A stretch of 64,000 nt of DNA from Pseudotamlana agarivorans. Lineage in GTDB: Bacteria > Bacteroidota > Bacteroidia > Flavobacteriales > Flavobacteriaceae. The notes under the pieces were generated by a model. The model worked only from the letters and a program-made list of their open reading frames with translations, was not told the origin of the DNA and searched no databases. Location of the stretch: contig NZ_LXEI01000008.1 in assembly GCF_001642835.1 (NCBI RefSeq), forward strand, positions 1 to 64,000. The letters run 5' to 3'. The number at the start of each line of letters is the position of its first letter. The stretch's first letter is position 1. Below are positions 17,303 to 27,329 of this stretch, in pieces. The position numbers were made by a program, and so were the translations under genes.

Positions 17303-18340
17303 TTAATCCTTATCCACATAGTTAATAACCTGTTCATTTGACAAGCCTTTATTTTTTAATAAGCTCTTTAGCACTATTTTATCTTTTAAAACACGTTTAA
17401 AAAGTTTATTTACTAAAAAATATTTAAAAGGCTGCCGATTCAATTTAGGAAGCCATGAATAATCAACTGTTTCTTGTTGCCTCTGATTTAAAGAATTAAA
17501 ATCTTTTTCCATCCAAGGCTCAAGAATATTCCCAAGATGATACGCGTTATTCGTGTATGTCGCTAACCTGTAACCATCCATTAAAACAACAGGTTTATCC
17601 ATAAAAGTGAATTCACTATCTCCATCAATTAAATAAATACAATTTTCATTAGGTAAAGCCTCAAATACTTCCTTTTTATAAGTCGCTACAAAGTGAGAAC
17701 ATCCTAAAACTGCAATAGTATCATCATCTGCTCTTAAAGTTCCTATACTATCACTAAATTTTTCTGGCAAATATGGCCAACCAATACTTTTCACAAATTT
17801 CTCTAACCCTGCTACGTCTTTAACTGGATTAAACCTCAATTTTTTAGAAAACCAATACTTAAACCAAATATTAGCCGTTAAATCTAAATGCTTTCTATAT
17901 ACAGGTACAGGGCAAACAGCTCCTGCTTTAGGAAAAGCCTTAAACACTTTTACCACCTCATCTTCCCATTGATTTAAAAACAGCACATCGGCATCGGTAA
18001 TTGTTACTAAACGCTCTTCCACTGTTCTAACAGCTTTTAAAATGCTATTAATTTTACCAATACCCTCCCGTTCAATGATTAATTCGTCAATTTCTTGTTC
18101 CCTATAGAGTTTTATAAGTCTTTCATTAATTTCATCACTACATTTATTACTTATAATAGAGACTTTTATTTTAGAAGTTGCCGTTTTTAGGATTGAGAAT
18201 AAACAAAGTTCGAAGATTTTATAAGCATCTTTGAAATAATCATTTTCATGAGGTATGTGCAATGGTATTATGACTCTATGATCACATGGTTCTTTTTGAA
18301 CTAGTTTACCTCCCTTGGTAGGATTATATCCCTTTCGCAT
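17303..18340 (-). CDS. GT-A type glycosyltransferase
   Basis: 345 residues. RVIIPLHIPHENDYFKDAYK opens a GT2-like domain, EERLVTITDADVLFLNQWED carries the DAD metal-binding motif, and KAGAVCPVPVYRK lies on the following strand. YLIDGDSEFTFMDKPVV replaces the usual E-D-x-D acceptor motif. No membrane segment is seen. It starts 6 bases after the epimerase gene and is probably translated with it. The specificity is unknown, and its GT2 assignment is by motif only. Confidence 0.7.
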   Translation of the reverse strand: MRKGYNPTKGGKLVQKEPCDHRVIIPLHIPHENDYFKDAYKIFELCLFSILKTATSKIKVSIISNKCSDEINERLIKLYREQEIDELIIEREGIGKINSILKAVRTVEERLVTITDADVLFLNQWEDEVVKVFKAFPKAGAVCPVPVYRKHLDLTANIWFKYWFSKKLRFNPVKDVAGLEKFVKSIGWPYLPEKFSDSIGTLRADDDTIAVLGCSHFVATYKKEVFEALPNENCIYLIDGDSEFTFMDKPVVLMDGYRLATYTNNAYHLGNILEPWMEKDFNSLNQRQQETVDYSWLPKLNRQPFKYFLVNKLFKRVLKDKIVLKSLLKNKGLSNEQVINYVDKD

Positions 18341-18346
18341 AAAAAA

Positions 18347-19270
18347 TTAACCTTTATAAAATTTAAGTAACTCCATAACGCCCTCTTTTAAAGGTTTTAA
18401 TTCCCTGCCCAATACTTTTTTCATTTTTGAAGTATCGGGACACCTTCTCGCCATATCGCCCTCTTTCAGGGCAGGAAGATGAACAATCTGACTTTTTGAA
18501 TTGGTTATTTTAATGATCTCTTCAGCTAAAGACAAAATAGTCTGTTCCTTATCACTACCAACATTAAGGACGGTATTTATACAGGATGAATCATTGATAG
18601 CGTTTACACAGGTTTGCACATTGTCATCTACATAACAAAAGGACCGCGTTTGCAAACCATCTCCATATAAGGTAATATCTTTATTAGCTAATGCTAATTT
18701 TAAAAATTTAGGAAGCACAAAGTCATCACTCTGGTTAGGACCATAAGTATTAAAAAATCGAAATATTGTATATTCTAACCCATACTCTTTATAGTAAGAT
18801 TTAAAAAAAGCTTCTCCAACATTCTTAACGATAGCATATGGAAGTCTTGAGTTTAAAGGCGTCGTTTTCTCATTTTGAGGGATTTCAAATGGCTCTCCAT
18901 AAACTTCTGATGAGCTTGAGTAAAATACCCTTTTTACCCCTGTATTTTTTGACAATGAAAGGACATGTTTAATCCCTTCAATATCCTCTAAAACCATCAT
19001 CGGATGTTCTAAAGTTCGCTTTACCCCCACTAAAGCCGCATAATGAAACACATAATCAAAATCGTATCGTGCAAAAACAGGCGCAATATCATTATAATAA
19101 TTAACATTCGATTTTATGAATTTCACGTTAGGAAGGTTTGGTACTTTTTCCAATGAACCCGTTGATAAATTATCGATAATTACAATCTTATTAGAACTAT
19201 CTTTCGCTAAGTGCATCGCTAAGGCACTGCCAACATTTCCCGCTCCTCCTGTTATTAAATATGTGCTCAT
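18347..19270 (-). CDS. NAD-dependent nucleotide-sugar epimerase/dehydratase (GalE-like)
   Basis: 307 residues of an extended short-chain dehydrogenase. YLITGGAGNVGSALAMHLAK is the G-x-x-G-x-x-G NAD site (here GGAGNVG), FHYAALVG and RVFYSSSSEVYGEP give the catalytic Ser/Thr strand, and LPYAIVKNVGE is the Y-x-x-x-K pair. FRFFNTYGPNQS and TRSFCYVDD are typical sugar-nucleotide epimerase motifs. It most likely interconverts UDP-sugars (4-epimerase type) for the glycan made by this locus. It is the only sugar-interconversion enzyme of this type in the window. Confidence 0.85.
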   Translation of the reverse strand: MSTYLITGGAGNVGSALAMHLAKDSSNKIVIIDNLSTGSLEKVPNLPNVKFIKSNVNYYNDIAPVFARYDFDYVFHYAALVGVKRTLEHPMMVLEDIEGIKHVLSLSKNTGVKRVFYSSSSEVYGEPFEIPQNEKTTPLNSRLPYAIVKNVGEAFFKSYYKEYGLEYTIFRFFNTYGPNQSDDFVLPKFLKLALANKDITLYGDGLQTRSFCYVDDNVQTCVNAINDSSCINTVLNVGSDKEQTILSLAEEIIKITNSKSQIVHLPALKEGDMARRCPDTSKMKKVLGRELKPLKEGVMELLKFYKG

Positions 19271-19284
19271 TTTGTAGTCTTTAT

Positions 19285-20439
19285 TTAAATAAGTCTCTCA
19301 ACTGCATTTATATATTTTTTTTCAATGAATGAAATTTTATAGTTACTCAGGTATCGTCTTCTAAGTTTTTCTGATAAATTTGAAATTTGACTTTCCGACA
19401 TACTTGTAATTAGTTTCATTTTATTTTCTAAATCTTCTTGACTTCCATCATACCAGAAACAATCATCCCCTAGCCTTTCTTCCATTGCACCAACTTTTGT
19501 TGATATAATAGGAGTCCCTGACGCCATAGCCTCTAAAGCGGTTAACGGGCCTGCTTCTTCAGAAGATGATATCACTAAACAATCACAATTTTTGAATACA
19601 TTCACTATTTCAGAATTTTCGACATAACCTTTTAATACTATATTCCCATCATTAACTGCTAAATTAACTAAATTCCGTTTCTCATCTCCTTCCCCAAAAA
19701 TAAAAAGTCTTCCCTCTTTTTTAGAAACATTTTTAAATGCATTTATTACTACATTTATTTGCTTTTCTTTCGAAAGACGAGACAAAACAAAAAAGTTATC
19801 AATTCTTTTATTCTTTAGTGGTAACCTTAGTAATTCACTTTCTTTAATTGCACATTGATCTATTAATAAATAAGGAGGCTCAAAATAATATTTTTCAAAA
19901 TTTTTAGAATTCTTTTGGGAGTGAAAAATAAACAAATCTACTTTATTAAAAATATCTGGGTTAGATATAGTGTGTCGTTTAACAGTTGTGGTAACCCTAA
20001 AAACCAAAGGCTTTTTATTTTTTTTTGATACAGTAATTATATCTGAAATCATTACTGAAGAAAGCTGAGCACATATTAAAACTAAGTCATATTGAGGTAT
20101 TAACAGATTCAATAAATCTGTTCTTTTTTTATCATAATTAAAATAACTTTTAGCTATTTTGTTATTAATAAGACTAAAAATATCTTTATGCCTATTATTT
20201 TTAATATAACTTACCTTGGCTAAAAGCCTCAAAAAAACATCATTTTTATAAAGAAGTTGATTTAAAGTATAAACTTTAAATTTTCTCCTACAATTATATA
20301 TTTCTGAGTTTTTTGAGATATTTCCAGTACTGCATACTGAAACCTCATATTTTGAGCTTAATGACTTTGCAATGAATCCTGCTTCTAATTCTGTACCCCC
20401 AAAATCACCAATAGGCCCGACTATTAACACTTTACCCAA
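19285..20439 (-). CDS. Family 4 glycosyltransferase
   Basis: 384 residues. KVLIVGPIGDFGGTELEAGF is a standard GT4 N-terminus (G-G-x-E). The donor domain contains NFFVLSRLSKEKQINVVINA, LFIFGEGDEKRNL, CDCLVISSSEEAGPLTALEA (E-x7-E) and TPIISTKVGAMEERL. It overlaps the next gene upstream by 8 bases. AT content is high even for this locus, and lysine codons dominate. The sugar transferred is unknown. Confidence 0.85.
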   Translation of the reverse strand: MGKVLIVGPIGDFGGTELEAGFIAKSLSSKYEVSVCSTGNISKNSEIYNCRRKFKVYTLNQLLYKNDVFLRLLAKVSYIKNNRHKDIFSLINNKIAKSYFNYDKKRTDLLNLLIPQYDLVLICAQLSSVMISDIITVSKKNKKPLVFRVTTTVKRHTISNPDIFNKVDLFIFHSQKNSKNFEKYYFEPPYLLIDQCAIKESELLRLPLKNKRIDNFFVLSRLSKEKQINVVINAFKNVSKKEGRLFIFGEGDEKRNLVNLAVNDGNIVLKGYVENSEIVNVFKNCDCLVISSSEEAGPLTALEAMASGTPIISTKVGAMEERLGDDCFWYDGSQEDLENKMKLITSMSESQISNLSEKLRRRYLSNYKISFIEKKYINAVERLI

Positions 20440-21340
20440 AATATTTTTTCTTTATTTTAGTAAATAATTCATCTTTAAAAAAAATAAAATTGCCTAAAAC
20501 GATATCAGCGTAACGAAAGTTCATACTATTCAATATATACTTTTTAGCATTTTTGACATACTGCGTATTTTTTAAACCTTCGAACTCAAAAATATGGTTC
20601 TCAATTAATTTCCAACTTTTAATAGCGCTTAAAACACCAATCCTATTATCTAATCGACTTAGCTTAAAATCACTTTGATGATCTCTATAATACACTGTGG
20701 CTGGTTCAACAAAAATAACTTCTGAAACATTTAGGAGTATCCTAGTAAAAAACTCCCCATCATCATTATTACTTAAAGACTCATCCCATCCCCCCGCTAA
20801 TTCAATAAGTTTTTTTGGAATTAAATAAGTCATTGGAGGTAAAAACTCATTATGTTTTCCAAAACATAATAGTAAATCTATACCATTTTTAAAATTTTGA
20901 TACGATTTAAACCCCTCCTTCGACTTCAACAGGTTTACAATTTTAAATCTCCCCCATCTACAAGTTGAAATAGTTAAACTATCCTTTTTTTGCAAAGCAT
21001 TAACCTGATCTAATAACTTATTGTTCGAAAGCAAATCATCTGAATCTAAAAACTGAATATATACCCCTTTCGATTTTTCTATACCTATATTTCTACAGGA
21101 ACTGGCTCCTTTTATAATATTAGAATTTCTAAGGTACAATTGAAATCTTGAATCTTTAGCTACATATTTTTCTACAATTAAACACGTATCATCTGTACTA
21201 CCATCATCAACAACAATGCACTCCCAATTATCATAAGTTTGGGCCAGCACACTTTCCAATGTTTCACCTATAAAATTGGCTCGATTATAAGAAGGAATAA
21301 CTATGGAAACTATGGGTTTTATATCTTTAATCTCATCCAT
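20432..21340 (-). CDS. Family 2 glycosyltransferase (tandem paralogue 1)
   Basis: 302 residues. The first about 110 residues form a standard GT-A domain: VSIVIPSYNRANFIGETLES, CIVVDDGSTDDT, and QFLDSDDLLS with the D-S-D metal motif. The segment AGGWDESLSNNDDGEFFTRI is the acceptor-side ED-like motif. The N-terminal 60 residues are very similar to those of the adjacent GT2 gene at 21319-22287 (both have SVLAQTY-x-NWEC), pointing to tandem duplication. It overlaps that gene by 22 bases. Confidence 0.85.
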   Translation of the reverse strand: MDEIKDIKPIVSIVIPSYNRANFIGETLESVLAQTYDNWECIVVDDGSTDDTCLIVEKYVAKDSRFQLYLRNSNIIKGASSCRNIGIEKSKGVYIQFLDSDDLLSNNKLLDQVNALQKKDSLTISTCRWGRFKIVNLLKSKEGFKSYQNFKNGIDLLLCFGKHNEFLPPMTYLIPKKLIELAGGWDESLSNNDDGEFFTRILLNVSEVIFVEPATVYYRDHQSDFKLSRLDNRIGVLSAIKSWKLIENHIFEFEGLKNTQYVKNAKKYILNSMNFRYADIVLGNFIFFKDELFTKIKKKYFG

Positions 21341-22287
21341 CGTTTTTCAATTTTAAAACTACCCCTTCTAATCCCAATAAAAATCCCTCCTATTAACAAA
21401 AATTCTAAAAACATTTTACTTTTCAATTTAAATAATAATTTGGATAATTCTGAAAAAACATGTTTTGAGGTTTTAATATCACCATTTTTTAAGGCTAGAA
21501 AAAAATAACCTATAGTTTCAACATAAAAATGGTTTATCAACTCTGAATCTCTTAAAATTAATACTCTTTTAAAATTTGTTATGCAGTTTAATGCAAGTGA
21601 ATTTTTAAATTCTGGAACATATGTTTTATTTTTAGAAGTCTTTGTTGCCTCATGTTGCCTATATAAAAACAATGAACTATTTATAATAAAATATTGCTCT
21701 TTAGGTAATTCAAAAAAAAGCCTTGATAAAAACTCTGTTTCTTGACCTCTTAATATTTCTGTTTTAAACAAGTCCTTATTTGCTAAAAAATCCTTCTTAA
21801 ACAAAACTGAAGGTGTTAACACCTTCAAATTCCATTGCGAATAATCCTTATATAAATAACTAGTTATTTTTAAATCTATAACATTATGATTTTTAAGAGA
21901 ACTATCAGCAAAACTACCTGAACAAATTACTAACTGTAGTGTTTTAATTCGCTCAAAAGCATATATTTTTTTACTTATAAATTCCGGTAACATAATATCA
22001 TCATCATCAAACCAATTCACATACTCACCTTTGCTAACTTCAAATCCATAATTTCGAGCTGCATTCCCTCCCGGCAAACGATCTTTTGGACGATGATAGT
22101 ATTGGAAACGCGCATCTTTTGCACAGTATTCAGCCATAATAGCATCAGTGCCATCCGTACTCCCATCATCTACCACAAGACACTCCCAGTTGGTGTAAGT
22201 TTGAGCCAGTACCGAATCTAAAGTTCCCCTTATTAAATGGGCACGGTTAAATGTGGGAATTATAATGGATATAAGGGGTTCGCTCAT
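21319..22287 (-). CDS. Family 2 glycosyltransferase (tandem paralogue 2)
   Basis: 322 residues. ISIIIPTFNRAHLIRGTLDS, CLVVDDGSTDGT, and NWFDDDDIMLPEF with the DDDD metal-binding run define a GT2 catalytic domain. The C-terminal part has a hydrophobic MFLEFLLIGGIFIGI stretch that may associate with the membrane, followed by a basic tail. It is a tandem paralogue of the downstream gene, with the near-identical segment SVLAQTYTNWEC. It starts 96 bases after the next GT2 gene upstream, one of the larger gaps in this operon. Confidence 0.85.
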   Translation of the reverse strand: MSEPLISIIIPTFNRAHLIRGTLDSVLAQTYTNWECLVVDDGSTDGTDAIMAEYCAKDARFQYYHRPKDRLPGGNAARNYGFEVSKGEYVNWFDDDDIMLPEFISKKIYAFERIKTLQLVICSGSFADSSLKNHNVIDLKITSYLYKDYSQWNLKVLTPSVLFKKDFLANKDLFKTEILRGQETEFLSRLFFELPKEQYFIINSSLFLYRQHEATKTSKNKTYVPEFKNSLALNCITNFKRVLILRDSELINHFYVETIGYFFLALKNGDIKTSKHVFSELSKLLFKLKSKMFLEFLLIGGIFIGIRRGSFKIEKRWMRLKI

Positions 22288-22383
22288 GATTTAGTATATG
22301 AAGCTAAAATAAAAATTAAATTTGAGAGAGGAAGGTTCTGGAGAGAAGATCATTGATGAACTCTCAAATAATTAAAAAAAGGG

Positions 22384-23316
22384 TTATTTATTCTCACTAA
22401 AACTTAAATAAGAAAACCCTTTCGTTCTGTTTTTTCTCACACTCTCTATAATCTCAAACTTAGCTTGCTTAATCAATAACAACTCCAGTTTTAAATTTAT
22501 AAACTGAGATATACTTCCTTTAAGGATAGCCTTAAATAAGAGTTTTTTATAAAATATCAACTTTTTATTTAACCCAGCTTCATTAAATGTATTAACATTT
22601 GCATGTATATATTTAAATTCTCTAACTTTGTTGGAATAATAAGCTTCAGAAAACGGTTTTATTACTTGGGATTTTCTATTTTCTCTATCATGAATCACCT
22701 TAGCTGTAGGAATCACTCCAACTTTACCCCCATGGTATAGCACACGTTGACAATAATTATCATCTTCTCCATAATGGTAAAAAATAGGATCGAAACCACC
22801 TACAGTTGCTAAGCATTTTTTAGACAATAACCATGCTGCTGCATTCACAAAAGGAATAGGGTATACATCCTTTAACGTATTACCTAAAACAAAATCGGAA
22901 TAAAAATCTGGGTTTTTATCAAAACTCATATAGTTTGAAAATTTCCTGTCTAACCGTTGCTCATCACCTTGAACGTGCAACGGACTTAGTACCCAATATA
23001 GAGGATTACGTTTTTGAAAATCTAGTAAAACCTCAATAGTATCTGGAAATAAATAAGCATCTTGATTTAATAAAAAAACGTGTTCTGCACCTTCTTTTAA
23101 AGCATAGCTCATTCCAAGATTATTTGCTTGACCGAAACCTAAATTTTTGTCCTGGGCTAATATTTTAACCTCGGGAAATTGCTTTTTAACAAAAGCAACC
23201 GTCTCGTCGGTAGAAGCATTATCAATGACTACAGTAGAGTATTTGGCACAACTTTCCAAACAACGTTTTATCCATGGCATTCCGTTGTATGTTACTATTA
23301 CTATAGTTGTTAGCAT
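22384..23316 (-). CDS. Family 2 glycosyltransferase, rhamnosyltransferase-like
   Basis: 310 residues. LTTIVIVTYNGMPWIKRCLE, STVVIDNASTDETV, NLGFGQANNLGMSYA and VFLLNQDAYLFPDT match the GT2 group that includes WbbL-type rhamnosyltransferases (N-x-G-x-G-x-x-N-N and N-Q-D motifs). FYHYGEDDNYCQRVLYHGG is the acceptor E-D-D motif. It is probably cytoplasmic. It sits 12 bases downstream of the two-domain 597-residue glycosyltransferase. The actual sugar is an inference from the subgroup only. Confidence 0.82.
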   Translation of the reverse strand: MLTTIVIVTYNGMPWIKRCLESCAKYSTVVIDNASTDETVAFVKKQFPEVKILAQDKNLGFGQANNLGMSYALKEGAEHVFLLNQDAYLFPDTIEVLLDFQKRNPLYWVLSPLHVQGDEQRLDRKFSNYMSFDKNPDFYSDFVLGNTLKDVYPIPFVNAAAWLLSKKCLATVGGFDPIFYHYGEDDNYCQRVLYHGGKVGVIPTAKVIHDRENRKSQVIKPFSEAYYSNKVREFKYIHANVNTFNEAGLNKKLIFYKKLLFKAILKGSISQFINLKLELLLIKQAKFEIIESVRKNRTKGFSYLSFSENK

Positions 23317-23328
23317 ATTTTATTTTTT

Positions 23329-25122
23329 TCAAAAGGAATTGTATACTATTTTGAAGTTTAATTTTTTTATAGTTTTTTTTAAAATATTTAAAACTTTCTT
23401 TTTTATTTTTTTTACAATGTTTTTTAGTTTAGTAGAAAACCTACGATTGTATTCTAGTTCCTTTAAAACTAAATAATAGTCAATATATTTCGCAATATTT
23501 TTTCTAATATCTAATTCCTTTTTTGAAAAATCTCTAAAAAACATACTGTCATAAAAATTATACTTCTTGACTTCCTTTTTTAAGTCCTCTATAGTCAATT
23601 GTTTTTTACTATATCTTCCAGAACAATTATTAAGCAAACTGAATCCCAAAATATTTTTGACATAACCATCGGAATAACTCGGAAAATATCTTCTAGCATC
23701 ATACACTAAGACTGGTCGTCCACAAGACATAGCCTCATAAGCAGATCGACCTAGTCCAAAAACAATGTCTGCTTGATTAATCAAATCCTCTACTTTCCAA
23801 ATAGGATCTTTATATTTGTAAGCCTCTAAATACGCTAACTCTAGTTGCTCTGCTAATTCTTTAATTGTTTTATTTGCATCTTCTGAATGACATAAACTTA
23901 ATAAAACTTTTGGGATCTTATTAATAGTTTTTTTGGGGTAAAAACGAGTAAGGTTAATCGAATTATAAATTAACTTACTTACAACCCCCTTATTTGCTAA
24001 ATGACTTTGAACCTCTTGGGATATTGCAACATAACCATTAGCCTTCTTACTCGGCTGTTCTAATTTCGGATAAATTCCATGACAGGTTTGAATGACAAAA
24101 CCGAATTTATATAGTTCATTTACTACTGTATAATGATTTGCTAAGATCAAATCATACTTTTTTAGAGACATAAAGTTGATTCCCAACACTTTCTCAATTC
24201 TATTTGAGATCTCTCCTTTATTAAAAGTAAAATATTCTACATTAAAATTTGGATATTTTTTTAATTCTTCTAAAACAGCATAAGTAAAAGTTTCTGAACC
24301 TCCAACAGTATCTAAACTACTATTAGCCACAAGAATATTAAGGTTTATAGTTGTTAATTTTTCTATTTCTGCAGAAAGCTCAACTCCAAACTCATTTTTA
24401 TCCTCCCATTTAATTAAGTCATTAAAAAAATCTGATTTTTCATGTATAGCTTTCCCTAATCGTTTTTGCCACTTTTCACTGATATCAATATCTCCCGGTT
24501 GTTTTTCTATTAAATGATTTATATAGTATCTACACTTTCTTTCCCAAGATTCTATCGTTATCGCTTTTCCATAATGTTTAACATAACCTCCAAATTTCTT
24601 ATTTTGAAACCCTCTAGGTACTCTAGAATGAAATTTCAAATCTAAAGTAGCCCTAAACATCATAGGTATATCCCTATATTCTGGACCAATAAACTCTCTT
24701 TCTGAATATTTTTTATTTACGTCTTTAGCTGTTATATAATAATCAAACAGTCTAAAGTAGTAGGCATCTACATTATTGTCTGCAATGTTTAAATTTTCTT
24801 TAAATTCTACAAACTCATCAGCATCAAATACATAAATCCACTCTGGCTTATATGCTTTAGCTTTATCAAACAACAACTGCCTATGTCCCCCTTCAGCTTT
24901 ACTTCTTTGTTCTCTATCAGATTCCCAAATTTTATTTTCAATTACTTCTAATACTAAATGGTGTCTCTTTAATATATGTAATGTTTTATCAGTAGAGGCA
25001 TCATCATACACAATAACACCATCTAAATAATTAGCTAAATGATCTAAAACATCTTTTATTAAAAACTCTTCGTTTCTAACTCGAGTTACTCCTATTATTT
25101 GTTTTTTACTGTGACCAATCAT
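23329..25122 (-). CDS. Two-domain glycosyltransferase: GT2-like fused to GT-B/GT4-like
   Basis: 597 residues. Residues 1 to about 260 are a GT-A domain of the Glyco_tranf_2_4 kind: IIGVTRVRNEEFLIKDVLDH, GVIVYDDASTDKT and WIYVFDADEFVEF. Residues from about 270 begin a second fold: NILVANSSLDTVGGSETFTY (a GT4 N-terminus with G-G-x-E), a LAQTCHG-like loop, SLCHSEDANKTI and ADIVFGLGRSAYEAMSCGRP (E-x7-E-like). One protein may therefore add two sugars. The N-terminal 17 bases overlap the Wzt-like gene. The C-terminal tail is extremely Lys-rich. Confidence 0.75.
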   Translation of the reverse strand: MIGHSKKQIIGVTRVRNEEFLIKDVLDHLANYLDGVIVYDDASTDKTLHILKRHHLVLEVIENKIWESDREQRSKAEGGHRQLLFDKAKAYKPEWIYVFDADEFVEFKENLNIADNNVDAYYFRLFDYYITAKDVNKKYSEREFIGPEYRDIPMMFRATLDLKFHSRVPRGFQNKKFGGYVKHYGKAITIESWERKCRYYINHLIEKQPGDIDISEKWQKRLGKAIHEKSDFFNDLIKWEDKNEFGVELSAEIEKLTTINLNILVANSSLDTVGGSETFTYAVLEELKKYPNFNVEYFTFNKGEISNRIEKVLGINFMSLKKYDLILANHYTVVNELYKFGFVIQTCHGIYPKLEQPSKKANGYVAISQEVQSHLANKGVVSKLIYNSINLTRFYPKKTINKIPKVLLSLCHSEDANKTIKELAEQLELAYLEAYKYKDPIWKVEDLINQADIVFGLGRSAYEAMSCGRPVLVYDARRYFPSYSDGYVKNILGFSLLNNCSGRYSKKQLTIEDLKKEVKKYNFYDSMFFRDFSKKELDIRKNIAKYIDYYLVLKELEYNRRFSTKLKNIVKKIKKKVLNILKKTIKKLNFKIVYNSF

Positions 25123-26392
25123 GATTTATTTGTATCATTTCACGTGGAAACTTAGTTATATTTCTTTCTGTTGATATTATATTTTCAACATTTATTATTA
25201 AAGAATCTTTAATAAAATCTTCTAATCCATTTAAATCAGATTTACAAGATAGATTTAAAACATATTCCCCTTCTGTTAATGGTAAAGATGGTATACTAAG
25301 TTTAATCACTTTTATTTCTTTTCCATCAATATAAATCTTTTCAAGAAAATATTCTGAGCCACTTGCTGTCAAAAGTTGGCCTTTCGTAGAAAATAGTGAC
25401 ATACCTATATGTATATCTCTTTTTTGTGAAGATAAATTTTCAACCTTAATTTCAAATTTATAATCATACCCACTCTTAAATTGATTTAAATTAATTTTTT
25501 TTAATTTATCGTTAAATACATCCAAATCTATTATTCTAACATGACCTTTACCTTGTCTATTTTTATACTGAGAGATATCAACAACATCATTTCTTTCAGC
25601 GGATAAATACTGATCTATACAATTATCAACATTTCCATTAAATGTAATTATACCATTTTCTAAAAGTAATGCTCTACTACATAGATTTTTTACCGCTGCC
25701 ATATTATGACTTACAAAAAGAACGGTACGGCCTTCTCCTTTAGAAATATCCTGCATTTTCCCAATAGCTTTCTTTTGAAATTCGGCATCACCTACGGCAA
25801 GCACCTCATCGATCACTAAAATTTCAGGTTCTAAAAAAGCCGCTACAGCAAAGGCTAAACGCACCGTCATACCCGAACTGTACCTTTTTACAGGCGTATC
25901 GATATAACGTTGGCAGCCAGAAAAATCTATAATTTCATCTATTTTAGAAACAATCTCCTTTTTGGTCATTCCTAAAATAGCACCGTTTAGGTATATGTTT
26001 TCACGCCCTGTCATTTCGCCGTGAAAACCTGTACCCACTTCTAAAAGCGACGCAATACGTCCTTTCGTTTTTATTTCGCCAGTTGTGGGACTTGTAACTT
26101 TGGATAAAATTTTCAGCAACGTTGATTTTCCTGCCCCGTTTTTACCGATAATACCCACGACTTCACCACGTTCTACTTCAAAATTAATATCTTGAAGTGC
26201 CCAAACATAATCGGAACTCCCTTTCGTGCTACGGTCGTTACTTTCTCCTATTTTTAAAAACGGATTTTCTTTACCTCTTATTTTGTACCACCAACGTTTT
26301 AAGTCGTCATTAATAGAACCCGTACCAACTAAGCCTAATTTATATTGCTTAGAAATTTTATCTGCTTTTAAAATAATATCTTTTTCCATCAT
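25106..26392 (-). CDS. wzt: Polysaccharide ABC exporter ATPase with Wzt-type C-terminal domain
   Basis: 428 residues. The ATPase domain has VVGIIGKNGAGKSTLLKIL (Walker A), RYSSGMTVRLAFAVA (a signature of the Y-S-S-G-M form used by Wzt/TagH/KpsT) and PEILVIDEVLAVGDAEFQKK (Walker B). A C-terminal domain from about residue 275 (beta-rich, YKFEIKVENLSSQKRDIHIG) matches the glycan-binding extension of O-antigen Wzt proteins. Such extensions recognise the finished, often capped, polymer. It is paired with the Wzm-like permease, which starts one base beyond the stop-to-start junction. This pair exports the polymer across the inner membrane. Confidence 0.88.
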   Translation of the reverse strand: MMEKDIILKADKISKQYKLGLVGTGSINDDLKRWWYKIRGKENPFLKIGESNDRSTKGSSDYVWALQDINFEVERGEVVGIIGKNGAGKSTLLKILSKVTSPTTGEIKTKGRIASLLEVGTGFHGEMTGRENIYLNGAILGMTKKEIVSKIDEIIDFSGCQRYIDTPVKRYSSGMTVRLAFAVAAFLEPEILVIDEVLAVGDAEFQKKAIGKMQDISKGEGRTVLFVSHNMAAVKNLCSRALLLENGIITFNGNVDNCIDQYLSAERNDVVDISQYKNRQGKGHVRIIDLDVFNDKLKKINLNQFKSGYDYKFEIKVENLSSQKRDIHIGMSLFSTKGQLLTASGSEYFLEKIYIDGKEIKVIKLSIPSLPLTEGEYVLNLSCKSDLNGLEDFIKDSLIINVENIISTERNITKFPREMIQINHDWSQ

Positions 26393-26393
26393 T

Positions 26394-27266
26394 TTAAACG
26401 GTATCTATAAAGCTTTTTTCTGTTCTATTAAAAACGATTAAACCAAGTAAAAAACAAACTACACTCATGCCTAAAGCGTATAAAAAAGCAGTCACAGAAA
26501 ACTGCCCTACTCCTAAAGTCATATATCGAAACAACTCGATAAATGTGGTAACGGGATTATACTCTATGATCCACGAATACTCTGGTAATTTTTCTTTAAA
26601 ATATGATAAGGGATACATAACTGCCGAGCCATACATGAGTAGTTGCATTCCAAAACCTACCAAATAGGTTAAATCTCTATACTTTGTGGTTAACGAAGAT
26701 ATTATCATCCCAATACCTAAGCCTAATAAAGCCATGAGCGCTATTAATACAGGTAGCAACAATAAGGCATATGTAGGAGAAGCATTAGACGCGGCATCTG
26801 TAAAAAACACGAAATAAACATAAAAGCCTGTGAACACCAATAATCGAATTCCGAAACGAACCAAATTTGAAATGACTACCGACAACGGTGTTATTACTCT
26901 TGGAAAGTACACTTTTCCAAAAATGCCTTGGTTAGACTTGAAAGTATTACTCGTACTGGTTAAACAGGTACTAAAATAATCCCAGCAGCTTAATCCTGCC
27001 AAATTAAATAAAAACGCAGGAATACCATTTCCGGTTGGAATATTGGCTAAATTATTAAATATTAGAGTGAAAGTAAGGGTTGTAAATAAAGGCTGAATTA
27101 AATACCATAAAGGTCCCAAAATGGTTTGTTTGTAAACCGTAATAATATCACGTTTAACAAAAAGGAACAACAAATCCTTATAGCGCCAAATTTCTTCAAA
27201 ATTCAGCTCTATTAATTTTCTTTTAGGTGATATGGTATAAAGCCACTTGTCTTTATTTTGATTCAA
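26394..27266 (-). CDS. wzm: Polysaccharide ABC exporter permease (Wzm-like)
   Basis: 290 residues with about six membrane segments, of the ABC2 membrane family. RDLLFLFVKRDIITVYKQTI followed by LGPLWYLIQPLFTTLTFTLI is the hallmark N-terminus, and KYRDLTYLVGFGMQLLMYGS and FNRTEKSFIDTV are the usual later motifs. The start is a TTG at 27266; no ATG lies in a better place. It works with the ATPase encoded immediately downstream to move the lipid-linked glycan through the inner membrane. Confidence 0.9.
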   Translation of the reverse strand: MNQNKDKWLYTISPKRKLIELNFEEIWRYKDLLFLFVKRDIITVYKQTILGPLWYLIQPLFTTLTFTLIFNNLANIPTGNGIPAFLFNLAGLSCWDYFSTCLTSTSNTFKSNQGIFGKVYFPRVITPLSVVISNLVRFGIRLLVFTGFYVYFVFFTDAASNASPTYALLLLPVLIALMALLGLGIGMIISSLTTKYRDLTYLVGFGMQLLMYGSAVMYPLSYFKEKLPEYSWIIEYNPVTTFIELFRYMTLGVGQFSVTAFLYALGMSVVCFLLGLIVFNRTEKSFIDTV

Positions 27267-27329
27267 TATTATGCTTATTTAATAATTAACAACTTAAAAA
27301 TCACTTGTTCATTCTAATAAACGTCCTTT

